DNA from: JASFJH01 sp050117725
GTDB taxonomy: Bacteria; Pseudomonadota; Gammaproteobacteria; AKS1
DNA: 7,976 bases
Assembly (NCBI GenBank): GCA_050117725.1
Contig: JASFME010000101.1
Span: 1-7,976 of the forward strand
Direction of reading: 5' to 3'
Shown one piece after another: positions 1 to 6,553 of the stretch. The position numbers were made by a program, and so were the translations under genes. The notes below the pieces were generated by a model. It worked only from the letters and a program-made list of their open reading frames with translations. It ran no database searches and was not told the DNA's origin. How positions within the stretch are numbered: position 1 is the first letter of the stretch; each line of letters opens with the position of its first letter.

Positions 1-1646
1 TTGGCCCGGTCATCGAGGACGGTTTCTACTACGATTTTGCCTACGAGCGGCCATTCACTCCAGAAGATATCGAGGCCATCGAGAAGAAAATGGCCGAACT
101 GGCCAAACAGGATTTCCCGGTCACGCGCAGCGTCATGTCGCGCGACGAGGCGACGAAGTTCTTTCGTGACATGGGCGAGGAATACAAGGCGCAGATTATC
201 GAGGCGATTCCGGCCGATGAGGAACTCTCACTGTACCAGCAGGGCGATTTCATCGACCTGTGCCGCGGCCCGCACGTGCCCTCGACGGGCAAGCTCAAGG
301 CCACCAAGCTGACCAAGCTGGCCGGTGCCTACTGGCGCGGTGACTCGAACAACGAGATGCTGCAGCGTATCTACGGCACGGCCTGGCCGGACAAGAAACA
401 GCTCAAGGCCTACCTGCACCGTATCGAGGAAGCCGAGAAGCGCGATCACCGTAAACTGGCCCGCCAGCTCGACCTGTTCCATACCCAGGAAGAGGCGCCG
501 GGCATGATCTTCTGGCACAACAACGGCTGGACCGTGTACCAGCAGGTGGTCGAGTACGTGCGCGAGGTGCTGCGCCAGCACGACTACGAGGAAGTGCACA
601 CACCACAGGTGGTGGACCGCAGCCTGTGGGAGAAATCCGGCCACTGGGACAAGTTCCATGACATGATGTTCACGACGCATGCGGAAAACCGTGATTACGC
701 GGTGAAGCCGATGAACTGCCCGTGCCACATCCAGATCTTCAACCAGGGCCTGAAAAGCTACCGCGACCTGCCGCTGCGCATGGCCGAATTCGGTTCCTGC
801 CACCGCAACGAGCCGTCCGGCACGCTGCATGGCCTGATGCGCCTGCGTAACTTTACCCAGGATGATGCGCACATCTTCTGTACCGAGGAGCAACTGCAGG
901 ACGAGGTCAGCGCCTTTATTGACCTGTTGTTCGAGGTGTATGCGGATTTCGGCTTCACTGACATCATCATCAAGCTTTCCACACGCCCCGAGCAACGCGT
1001 CGGCTCCGACGAGGTCTGGGACAAGGCGGAAAAGGCGCTCGAGGAGGCCCTGAATACCAAGGGCCTGGAATGGGACCTGCAGCCGGGCGAGGGTGCCTTT
1101 TACGGCCCGAAAATCGAGTTCTCACTGCGCGATTGTCTGCACCGGGTCTGGCAGTGCGGCACGATCCAGGTCGATTTCTCGATGCCGGGACGTCTTGGCG
1201 CCGAGTATGTGGCCGAAGACGGCAGCAAGCAGACCCCGGTCATGTTGCACCGCGCGATCCTCGGTTCACTGGAGCGATTTATCGGCATCCTGATCGAGCA
1301 TCATGCCGGCGCCTTCCCGGTCTGGTTGGCGCCAATCCAGGCGGTTATCCTGAATATTACGGACAAACAACAGGGTTTTTGCCGCGAGACCGAAGATTTC
1401 CTGAAAAAACAGGGCCTCAGGGTCATTTCAGACTTGAGAAACGAGAAGATCGGCTTTAAAATCCGCGAGCACACATTACAACGTGTCCCGTACCTGCTGG
1501 TTATCGGTGACCGTGAAGTGGAACAACATTCTGTGGCCGTGCGCACGCGTAGCGGTGAAGATCTGGGCACGATGCGCCTGGAAGACTTTGCCGAACTTCT
1601 CAGCAATGAGAACGCGCGCCGCGGCCGTACTGCTTTGGAGGACTGA
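1..1646 (+). CDS. thrS: Threonyl-tRNA synthetase, 5'-truncated by window edge
   Basis: Cytoplasmic class II aminoacyl-tRNA synthetase that charges tRNA-Thr. The reading frame enters at base 3 and stops with TGA at 1644-1646, giving 547 visible residues. Compared with the roughly 640-residue E. coli enzyme, about the first 95 residues (the TGS domain) lie outside the window. The visible part starts in the N2 editing domain (GPVIEDGFYYDF), which also carries the DLCRGPHVP and GAYWRGDSNN motifs. The catalytic core follows, with motif 2 around FGSCHRNEPSG and the motif 3 region HRAILGSLERFIGIL. The three zinc and threonine ligands known in E. coli appear conserved: Cys in MNCP (codon 717), His in DDAH (codon 870) and His in VMLHRA (codon 1248). 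The C-terminal anticodon-binding domain includes DLRNEKIGFKIREHTL. No frameshift is seen. infC follows almost immediately, as in many Gammaproteobacteria. Confidence 0.98.
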   Translation, partial: GPVIEDGFYYDFAYERPFTPEDIEAIEKKMAELAKQDFPVTRSVMSRDEATKFFRDMGEEYKAQIIEAIPADEELSLYQQGDFIDLCRGPHVPSTGKLKATKLTKLAGAYWRGDSNNEMLQRIYGTAWPDKKQLKAYLHRIEEAEKRDHRKLARQLDLFHTQEEAPGMIFWHNNGWTVYQQVVEYVREVLRQHDYEEVHTPQVVDRSLWEKSGHWDKFHDMMFTTHAENRDYAVKPMNCPCHIQIFNQGLKSYRDLPLRMAEFGSCHRNEPSGTLHGLMRLRNFTQDDAHIFCTEEQLQDEVSAFIDLLFEVYADFGFTDIIIKLSTRPEQRVGSDEVWDKAEKALEEALNTKGLEWDLQPGEGAFYGPKIEFSLRDCLHRVWQCGTIQVDFSMPGRLGAEYVAEDGSKQTPVMLHRAILGSLERFIGILIEHHAGAFPVWLAPIQAVILNITDKQQGFCRETEDFLKKQGLRVISDLRNEKIGFKIREHTLQRVPYLLVIGDREVEQHSVAVRTRSGEDLGTMRLEDFAELLSNENARRGRTALED

Positions 1647-1652
1647 GGTATC
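1637..1652 (+). promoter_or_regulatory. infC ribosome binding site with rare ATC start codon
   Basis: A strong Shine-Dalgarno sequence, GGAGG at 1637-1641, lies inside the last codons of thrS, 8 bases before ATC at 1650. A second weaker GAGG at 1645-1648 sits 7 bases before ATA at 1656, so ATA is an alternative start. Between the thrS stop (1644) and the GTG at 1701 there is no ATG, GTG or TTG in this frame. The conserved IF3 N-terminal segment is encoded upstream of that GTG. A start codon discriminated against by IF3 is the known basis of IF3 autoregulation in E. coli, where infC uses AUU. Confidence 0.75.
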
Positions 1653-2168
1653 GCTATAGACAAGAAGACGCGCCTGAATGATGACATTACGGCGCGAGAA
1701 GTGCGCCTGATTGGCGCGGATGGCGAACAGGTCGGTGTCGTACCGATTGCAGAGGCATTACAACAAGCCGGTGATGCGGGTCTCGATCTTGTTGAAATCG
1801 TGCCCAATGCCGAACCACCAGTTTGCCGTATCATGGATTACGGCAAGTTCAAGTTCGAGCAGAGCAAAAAGACCCAGGCTGCCAGGAAAAAGCAGAAACA
1901 GATTCAGCTCAAGGAAGTGAAATTCCGTCCCGGGACGGAAGAGGGAGACTATCAGGTCAAGCTTCGCAACCTGAAACGTTTCCTTGAACAAGGGGACAAG
2001 ACCAAGGTAACACTGCGTTTCCGTGGTCGTGAGATGGCACACCAGAACCTTGGCCGCGATTTATTGAAACGTGTCGAGGCAGACCTTGCCGAACTGGGAA
2101 CGGTTGAACAGTTCCCGAGAATGGAAGGTCGCCAGATGGTGATGGTCATTGCCCCGAAAAAACAGTAG
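1650..2168 (+). CDS. infC: Translation initiation factor IF-3
   Basis: IF3 binds the 30S subunit, prevents premature 50S joining and checks the initiator tRNA and start codon. From ATC at 1650 the product is 172 residues, the usual IF3 length. The N-terminal domain contains LNDDITAREVRLIGADGEQ and the signature EPPVCRIMDYGKF (residues 55-67). A lysine-rich linker (about 68-90) leads to the C-terminal domain with FRPGTEEGDYQVKLRNL (92-108), LRFRGREMAHQ (122-132) and MEGRQMVMVIAPKK. Starting at GTG 1701 would remove the conserved first 17 residues, so I reject that start. The gene follows the thrS stop by only three bases and is in the same frame, so translational coupling with thrS is plausible. 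Autoregulation through the non-standard start is inferred from the E. coli precedent. Confidence 0.95.
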   Translation: MAIDKKTRLNDDITAREVRLIGADGEQVGVVPIAEALQQAGDAGLDLVEIVPNAEPPVCRIMDYGKFKFEQSKKTQAARKKQKQIQLKEVKFRPGTEEGDYQVKLRNLKRFLEQGDKTKVTLRFRGREMAHQNLGRDLLKRVEADLAELGTVEQFPRMEGRQMVMVIAPKKQ

Positions 2169-2180
2169 GGATGCTGTAAC

Positions 2181-2300
2181 GACAGGCTACTGTCCGCCGA
2201 ACGTTCAATTGTCCGTTCAGGTGTCCAGTCAAATGCCTGTTTTAATGATACCGGCGTAGCCCGGTTAACAATGCGAAGCCAGATAGTAATTTGGAGTCTG
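2181..2300 (+). promoter_or_regulatory. Structured infC-rpmI leader, candidate L20 translational operator
   Basis: The 138-base gap between infC and rpmI contains several inverted repeats. GACAG/CTGTC pair at 2181-2185 and 2190-2194 around a GCTA tetraloop. GAACG/CGTTC pair at 2199-2203 and 2214-2218. ACCGG/CCGGT pair at 2250-2254 and 2261-2265. CAGTCAAAT (2226-2234) can pair with ATTTGG plus CTG (2289-2294 and 2298-2300, one G-U pair, three-base bulge), which would cover the rpmI Shine-Dalgarno GGAG at 2293-2296. In E. coli, L20 represses rpmI-rplT by binding a long-range fold in this position. That this is the same kind of operator is inference. No terminator with a U-run is seen here. Confidence 0.4.
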
Positions 2301-2306
2301 AAGACA

Positions 2307-2504
2307 ATGCCAAAGATGAAGACCAATCGCGGTGCCGCGAAGCGTTTCAAGAAAACTGCCTCGGGTGGTTTCAAACGTATGCAGTCGCATCACCGCCATA
2401 TCCTGACCAAGAAAAGTTCGAAGCGCAAACGTCACTTGCGCCCGACTGATACCGTTCACGCATCAGACGTCGCAGCAGTGCGTCGTATGTTGCCTTACTC
2501 GTAA
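2307..2504 (+). CDS. rpmI: 50S ribosomal protein L35 (bL35)
   Basis: Small basic protein of the large ribosomal subunit. It has 65 residues, the same length as in E. coli, and starts with the typical MPKMKTNRGAAKRFKKT. The body is lysine- and arginine-rich with KKSSKRKRHLRPT near the middle. An in-frame ATG 36 bases upstream (2271) would add 12 residues unlike any L35. I chose 2307 because it matches the family and has GGAG at 2293-2296, 10 bases upstream. rplT follows after 12 bases, so the two are almost certainly co-transcribed, and translation of both is probably controlled from the rpmI leader. Nothing in the gene is unusual. Confidence 0.97.
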   Translation: MPKMKTNRGAAKRFKKTASGGFKRMQSHHRHILTKKSSKRKRHLRPTDTVHASDVAAVRRMLPYS

Positions 2505-2516
2505 GGAGATCGCGTC

Positions 2517-2870
2517 ATGGCAAGAGTAAAACGTGGCACGATCGCCCACGCGAAGCACAAGAAGGTTATCGATCAGGCCAAGGGCTACTACGGTCGTCGC
2601 AAGAATGTTTACCGTGTTGCGACCCAGGCCGTCACCAAGGCCGGGCAGTACGCCTATCGTGACCGTCGTCAGCGCAAGCGCCAGTTCCGTGCACTGTGGA
2701 TTGCCCGTATCAACGCGGCATCACGTGAATGTGGATTGTCCTACAGCCGATTTATCAATGGTCTGAAGAAGGCCAACATTGAGATTGATCGCAAGGTGCT
2801 CGCGGACATCGCGGTATTCGACAAGAACGGCTTTGCAGCCCTTGCAGAACAGGCCAAGGCCGCCCTGTAA
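2517..2870 (+). CDS. rplT: 50S ribosomal protein L20 (bL20)
   Basis: Early 23S rRNA-binding assembly protein of the 50S subunit, and in E. coli the repressor of the rpmI-rplT transcripts. The product has 117 residues, one short of the E. coli protein. It begins MARVKRGTIAHAKHKKVIDQAKGYYGRR, the long basic N-terminal extension that threads into rRNA. The globular C-terminal half (about 60-117) contains ALWIARINAASRECGLSYSRFINGL, which carries the rRNA and operator-binding surface in the family. AAGGAG at 2503-2508 overlaps the rpmI stop codon and lies 8 bases before the ATG, so translation is likely coupled to rpmI. The gene is followed by a strong hairpin and T-run. Confidence 0.98.
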   Translation: MARVKRGTIAHAKHKKVIDQAKGYYGRRKNVYRVATQAVTKAGQYAYRDRRQRKRQFRALWIARINAASRECGLSYSRFINGLKKANIEIDRKVLADIAVFDKNGFAALAEQAKAAL

Positions 2871-2900
2871 GTCGAACCGTTATTCAATGTGAAAACACCG

Positions 2901-2937
2901 ACAGGGGGAAGGCCATACGTCTTTCCCCTGTTTTGTT
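2901..2937 (+). terminator. Intrinsic terminator or attenuator between rplT and pheS
   Basis: A long, nearly perfect inverted repeat pairs ACAGGGGGAAGG (2901-2912) with TCTTTCCCCTGT (2920-2931). This gives 12 base pairs, including two G-U pairs, around a 7-base loop (2913-2919). A T-rich run, TTTTGTT, ends the unit at 2931-2937. This is a classic Rho-independent terminator shape. It lies about 30 bases after rplT and 42 bases before pheS, so it could end the ribosomal protein transcript or act as a partial attenuator for pheST. E. coli pheST is attenuated through a Phe-rich leader peptide, but I see no such peptide here. Confidence 0.85.
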
Positions 2938-2979
2938 ATGGAAGGCGTACAAGCAAGATGCGCCAGTGAATAAAAGACC

Positions 2980-4017
2980 ATGAAAGCAGAACTCGACCAG
3001 ATCGTTGCCCAAGCCAAAACAGGTATCGAAAGCGCCGATAATTTGCAGGTGCTGGACAACCTGCGGGTGCAGTATCTCGGCAAGAAAGGCCAGCTTACCG
3101 AACGCATGAAACAACTCGGTGGCCTGCCCAAGGAAGAGCGTCCCGCAGCCGGGCAGTTGATCAATGCCGCCAAGCAACAAGTGCAACAGCATATCGAGGC
3201 GCGTAAACATGCGCTCGAGCAGGCGGCACTTGCCGACAAGCTCGCCTCGCAACGTATCGACGTAACCCTACCGGGCCGTGGCCAGCATGGTGGCGGTTTG
3301 CACCCGGTGACACGCGTGCTGGAACGCATTGAAGACCTGTTCGATCAACTCGGGTTCCAGGTTGCTGACGGTCTGGAGATCGAAGATGACTATCACAACT
3401 TTGAGGCATTGAATATTCCGTCGCATCACCCGGCGCGCGCCATGCATGATACGTTTTATATTGAATCCGGGGAGGAGGGCGATACGAGTCGCCTGTTGCG
3501 GACGCACAGTTCGCCGGTGCAGATCCGTTACATGGAGAACCATGAGCCGCCGTTCCGCGTGATCGCGCCGGGCCGTGTCTATCGTTGTGATTCAGACCTG
3601 ACGCACACCCCCATGTTCCACCAGGTAGAGGGCTTCATGGTGGACAGGGATGTGAGTTTTGCCGACTTGCGTGGCCTGTTGATTGACTTCATGCAGCAGT
3701 TTTTCGAGCAGGATCTCGAATTGCGCTATCGCCCGTCGTATTTTCCGTTCACCGAGCCGTCTGCGGAAGTGGATATCCAGTGTGTCATGTGTGGTGGTGA
3801 AGGTTGCCGTGTCTGTAGCCATACCGGTTGGCTGGAGGTGCTGGGTTGCGGCATGGTGCATCCCAACGTGCTAAAACATGTTGGCATCGACAGTGAAGAA
3901 TATACGGGCTATGCCTTCGGCCTGGGTGTCGAGCGACTTGCGATGTTGCGCTACGGCGTGAATGATCTGCGTCTGTTCTTTGAAAATGATTTACGTTTTC
4001 TGGAGCAGTTTAAATAA
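2980..4017 (+). CDS. pheS: Phenylalanyl-tRNA synthetase alpha subunit
   Basis: Catalytic subunit of the alpha2-beta2 class II enzyme that charges tRNA-Phe. The product has 345 residues against about 327 in E. coli. The N-terminal helical coiled-coil arm covers about residues 1-90. Motif 1 contains GGLHPVTRV (105-113), and motif 2 contains GRVYRCDSDLTHTPMFHQVEG (198-218). Motif 3 is GLGVERLAMLRYGVNDLR (314-331). Ala312 in YAFGLG aligns by eye with the Phe-pocket residue Ala294 of E. coli. Part of the extra length is a CxxCxxxxCxxC segment (Cys 268, 271, 276, 279) that E. coli lacks. The ATG at 2980 follows an in-frame TAA at 2971 and is the first possible start matching the family. The upstream Shine-Dalgarno is weak (AAAAGA), so expression may be modest or depend on the structured leader. 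Confidence 0.98.
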   Translation: MKAELDQIVAQAKTGIESADNLQVLDNLRVQYLGKKGQLTERMKQLGGLPKEERPAAGQLINAAKQQVQQHIEARKHALEQAALADKLASQRIDVTLPGRGQHGGGLHPVTRVLERIEDLFDQLGFQVADGLEIEDDYHNFEALNIPSHHPARAMHDTFYIESGEEGDTSRLLRTHSSPVQIRYMENHEPPFRVIAPGRVYRCDSDLTHTPMFHQVEGFMVDRDVSFADLRGLLIDFMQQFFEQDLELRYRPSYFPFTEPSAEVDIQCVMCGGEGCRVCSHTGWLEVLGCGMVHPNVLKHVGIDSEEYTGYAFGLGVERLAMLRYGVNDLRLFFENDLRFLEQFK

Positions 4018-4021
4018 GATC

Positions 4022-4135
4022 CAACGCAGGGACGTAGAGGCGCGAAGTACGCCAGGAAAATCATTGTTGTCTTTGCTGAAACGCATACAGAGTACACGGC
4101 AAGACAGGCATTATTTACTTACTTTGCGTTAGATT
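4022..4135 (+). repeat. Decayed dispersed-repeat relic (ACGCAGAGG-type) between pheS and pheT
   Basis: The gap opens with a run of degenerate short units resembling ACGCAGAGG: AACGCAGG, GACGTAGAGG, CGCGAAG and TACGCCAGG at about 4023-4055. Related traces recur at about 4079-4099 (AACGCATACAGAG, TACACGG). The right side ends with CTTTGCGTT at 4122-4130, which is the reverse complement of AACGCAAAG. The layout is therefore an imperfect terminal inverted repeat. I know similar elements of about 100-150 bases, built of CGCAGAG and CGCAAAG units, from intergenic regions of many Proteobacteria. There is no coding sequence inside. Assignment to that class rests on pattern memory, and other copies would have to be found in the genome. 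Confidence 0.45.
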
Positions 4136-4151
4136 TTTAGAATCATATAAA
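4124..4151 (+). promoter_or_regulatory. Candidate sigma-70 promoter directly upstream of pheT
   Basis: TTGCGT at 4124-4129 and TATAAA at 4146-4151 are separated by 16 bases. The -10 matches the TATAAT consensus at five of six positions, but the -35 matches TTGACA at only three. The surrounding 4111-4163 stretch is clearly more AT-rich than the genes on either side. Transcription would begin near 4158, only about six bases before the pheT ATG, so the transcript would be almost leaderless. This fits the absence of a recognisable Shine-Dalgarno before pheT, but the promoter remains a prediction. Confidence 0.35.
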
Positions 4152-4163
4152 ACAGAATATATT

Positions 4164-6545
4164 ATGAAATTCAGTGAACAATGGTTGCGCGCATGGGTGA
4201 ATCCCGATTGTACGACACAGGAACTGGCACACCGTTTGACGATGGCCGGACTGGAGGTCGATGCAATTGAACCGGTCGCCGGTGACTTCGAAAAAGTCGT
4301 GGTCGGTGAAGTGCTCGTCGTCGAGCCGCACCCGGATGCCGACAAGTTACGTGTCTGCACTGTCGATATTGGCAAGGCGGAGCCGTTACAGATCGTCTGT
4401 GGAGCCGCCAACGTTGCCGAAGGTATGAAAGTGCCGACGGCCCTGATTGGTGCCAAACTGCCGGGTGATTTCAAAATCAAGAAAAGCAAACTGCGTGGTG
4501 TCGAGTCGTTCGGCATGTTGTGTTCCGAACAGGAACTCGGCATGGCGGAGAGTGCCGAAGGTCTGTTGCCTCTGGCCGGTGATGCACGGCCCGGCCAGGA
4601 TATCCGGGATTATCTTGATTTGAATGATGTCAGCATCGAACTTGGCCTGACACCGAACCGCGGTGATTGTCTCGGTGTGGCCGGTATTGCGCGTGAGACA
4701 GGTGTGCTGTTTGATTGCACAGTTAACGAACCGGACACCCCGGCTGTCACAGCTGCTATCAATGACACTTTCCCGGTGGATGTGCAGGCACATGCCGATT
4801 GTCCGCGCTATCTTGGTCGCGTTATCAGGGGGATTAACCCGCGGGCGGAAACGCCTTTGTGGATGCAGGAGCGCCTGCGTCGCTCCGGCCTGCGTAGCCT
4901 GGGGCCGGTTGTCGATATCACGAATTATGTCTTGCTCGAACTCGGCCAGCCCATGCACGCCTTCGATCTGGCAAAGTTGCAGGGCGGTTTGTGGGTACGC
5001 CGCGCGGTGCGCAATGAATCACTGACCTTGCTGGATGGCAACAAGGTTACCCTCGATCCGGATACCCTTGTTATCGCCGATGTCAGGGGACCACAGGCCC
5101 TGGCAGGCATCATGGGTGGCGAAGCCAGTGCAGTCAGTGACAGCACGAACGATATCTTCCTCGAATGCGCCTATTTCGCACCCTTGCCGATCGCCGGGCG
5201 TGCCCGCCACTATGGTTTGCATACAGACTCGTCACACCGTTTTGAGCGTGGCATTGACCCGGACTTGCAGCAACGTGCAATCGAGCGCGCCACAGCATTG
5301 TTGCTCGAGATTGTCGGTGGCCAGGCCGGCCCGGTCAATGAGGTTGTTTCCGCTGCTGATATACCTGCTCGCCCGGAGATCCGGTTACGGTCTGCGCGCA
5401 TCAACAAGGTACTCGGTACCGGGATCGAGAATGGCGAGATCGAGCGCATTCTCGGCCAACTGGGCATGCAGGTGGCGAACGTGGCCGCTGGTGAATGGTC
5501 AGTCAGACCGCCATCGTTCCGTTTCGACATCACAATCGAAGAGGATCTCATCGAAGAGGTTGGCCGGATTCATGGCTACGACCGCTTGCCAACCCGTCAT
5601 GGACGGGGTGAACTGGTCATGGCGCCGCGTACCGAGATGTATGTGCCGCTGCGGCGTCTGCGAAGTCGTCTCGTCGACAGGGGCTACCAGGAGGCGATCA
5701 CTTACAGCTTCATTGATCCGGCCCTGCAGGAACGGTTTGCCAACGGGCAACCCGTGATACGTCTTGCCAACCCGATTGCCTCGGACATGGCCGTCATGCG
5801 CACGAGCCTCTGGCCGGGCCTGATCAGCGCCTTGCAGTTCAATCGTAATCGTCAGCAGGAGCGCGTACTGCTGTTCGAGTCAGGCATCAAGTATCTTCTG
5901 CAAGACAATGATATCAAAGAAAAAAGGTTTATCTCAGGTATTGCCTGCGGGCCCTGGTTGCCGGAACAATGGGGTAGTGAGTCGCGTCGTCTGGACTACT
6001 TCGATATCAAGGCGGATGTCGAGGCGTTGCTGGTACTGGCCGCCCCGTTGGGCGAGTGGGAGTTCCGTCCGGCCGAAAATCCGGTCCTGCACCCGGGACA
6101 ATGTGCCGATATTTGCCGCAACGGCGTGGTTATCGGCCAGACAGGCGCCCTGCATCCCGCGCTGGCCGCCGAGTTTGACCTGCCAGAGGGCGTATTCCTG
6201 TTTGAAATGGCCCTGGATGCCCTGCAGCAGGCGACTTTACCTTCATTTGCAGAGGTTTCACGCTACCCGGCCATCCGCCGCGACCTCGCCATCGTGGTCA
6301 AGGCCTCTATTACCTCTCAGGAAGTCGGAAATTGCGTGCGTGAAGCAGCAGGAGATTGGCTGACAAAGCTCCAGTTATTTGATGTATATAGCGGGAAAGG
6401 CATTGATTCCGGAGAAAAAAGTCTTGCTTTGGGCTTGACCTTACAGGCGTCTTCGCGCACTCTTACTGATATGGATGTTGAGGGGGTTGTGGAGAATGTC
6501 CTTACAGCCCTGCAGCGAAATTTCGACGCAACGTTAAGAGAGTAA
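4164..6545 (+). CDS. pheT: Phenylalanyl-tRNA synthetase beta subunit
   Basis: Beta subunit of phenylalanyl-tRNA synthetase, providing tRNA binding and the editing site that removes mischarged Tyr. The 793 residues match the usual bacterial length (795 in E. coli). The start MKFSEQWLRAWVNP is typical. An EMAP-like OB-fold tRNA-binding domain follows (about 40-150; VVVGEVLVVEPHPDADKLRVC). The B3/B4 editing region contains LGLTPNRGDCLGV, VDITNYVLLELGQPMHAFD and GRARHYGLHTDSSHRFERGIDP. The B5 domain starts near residue 404, the inactive synthetase-like domain lies around 480-680, and the C-terminal FDX-ACB domain runs from about 694. No Shine-Dalgarno is visible before the ATG. The 146-base gap to pheS is unusual, since the two are normally close together. 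ihfA follows after 8 bases. Confidence 0.98.
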   Translation: MKFSEQWLRAWVNPDCTTQELAHRLTMAGLEVDAIEPVAGDFEKVVVGEVLVVEPHPDADKLRVCTVDIGKAEPLQIVCGAANVAEGMKVPTALIGAKLPGDFKIKKSKLRGVESFGMLCSEQELGMAESAEGLLPLAGDARPGQDIRDYLDLNDVSIELGLTPNRGDCLGVAGIARETGVLFDCTVNEPDTPAVTAAINDTFPVDVQAHADCPRYLGRVIRGINPRAETPLWMQERLRRSGLRSLGPVVDITNYVLLELGQPMHAFDLAKLQGGLWVRRAVRNESLTLLDGNKVTLDPDTLVIADVRGPQALAGIMGGEASAVSDSTNDIFLECAYFAPLPIAGRARHYGLHTDSSHRFERGIDPDLQQRAIERATALLLEIVGGQAGPVNEVVSAADIPARPEIRLRSARINKVLGTGIENGEIERILGQLGMQVANVAAGEWSVRPPSFRFDITIEEDLIEEVGRIHGYDRLPTRHGRGELVMAPRTEMYVPLRRLRSRLVDRGYQEAITYSFIDPALQERFANGQPVIRLANPIASDMAVMRTSLWPGLISALQFNRNRQQERVLLFESGIKYLLQDNDIKEKRFISGIACGPWLPEQWGSESRRLDYFDIKADVEALLVLAAPLGEWEFRPAENPVLHPGQCADICRNGVVIGQTGALHPALAAEFDLPEGVFLFEMALDALQQATLPSFAEVSRYPAIRRDLAIVVKASITSQEVGNCVREAAGDWLTKLQLFDVYSGKGIDSGEKSLALGLTLQASSRTLTDMDVEGVVENVLTALQRNFDATLRE
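6360..6390 (+). promoter_or_regulatory. Weak candidate ihfA promoter inside pheT
   Basis: The last 200 bases of pheT contain a locally AT-rich stretch. Within it CTGACA (6360-6365, five of six matches to TTGACA) precedes TATATA (6385-6390, extended by an upstream TG) with a long 19-base spacer. In E. coli ihfA is known to have its own promoter within pheT, which motivates this call. The spacing is poor, so this is only a suggestion. Confidence 0.22.
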
Positions 6546-6553
6546 GAGAAAAA

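Noticed and set aside
1..312. Frame-1 ORF at the window start
   Set aside because: It is arginine/serine-rich, low-complexity translation of the thrS sequence in the wrong frame.
228..995. 255-codon minus-strand ORF
   Set aside because: It is fully antisense to thrS, whose frame is intact and strongly conserved. The open antisense frame reflects codon bias at moderate to high GC.
1070..1459. 129-codon plus-strand ORF inside thrS
   Set aside because: It is an out-of-frame shadow of thrS with no recognisable domain.
1644..1652. Possible stop-codon readthrough joining ThrRS to IF3, since both share a frame
   Set aside because: Strong ribosome binding sequence and the known separate proteins explain the layout. 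No selenocysteine or readthrough signal is visible.
2938..2973. 11-codon ORF (MEGVQARCASE) between the hairpin and pheS, considered as a leader peptide
   Set aside because: It has no phenylalanine codons, no good ribosome site, and lies after the hairpin instead of before it.
4386..4958. 190-codon minus-strand ORF opposite pheT
   Set aside because: It is antisense to conserved pheT domains and has no family resemblance.
5035..5757. 240-codon plus-strand ORF inside pheT
   Set aside because: It is an out-of-frame shadow of pheT, while the pheT frame is continuous and matches the family through this region.
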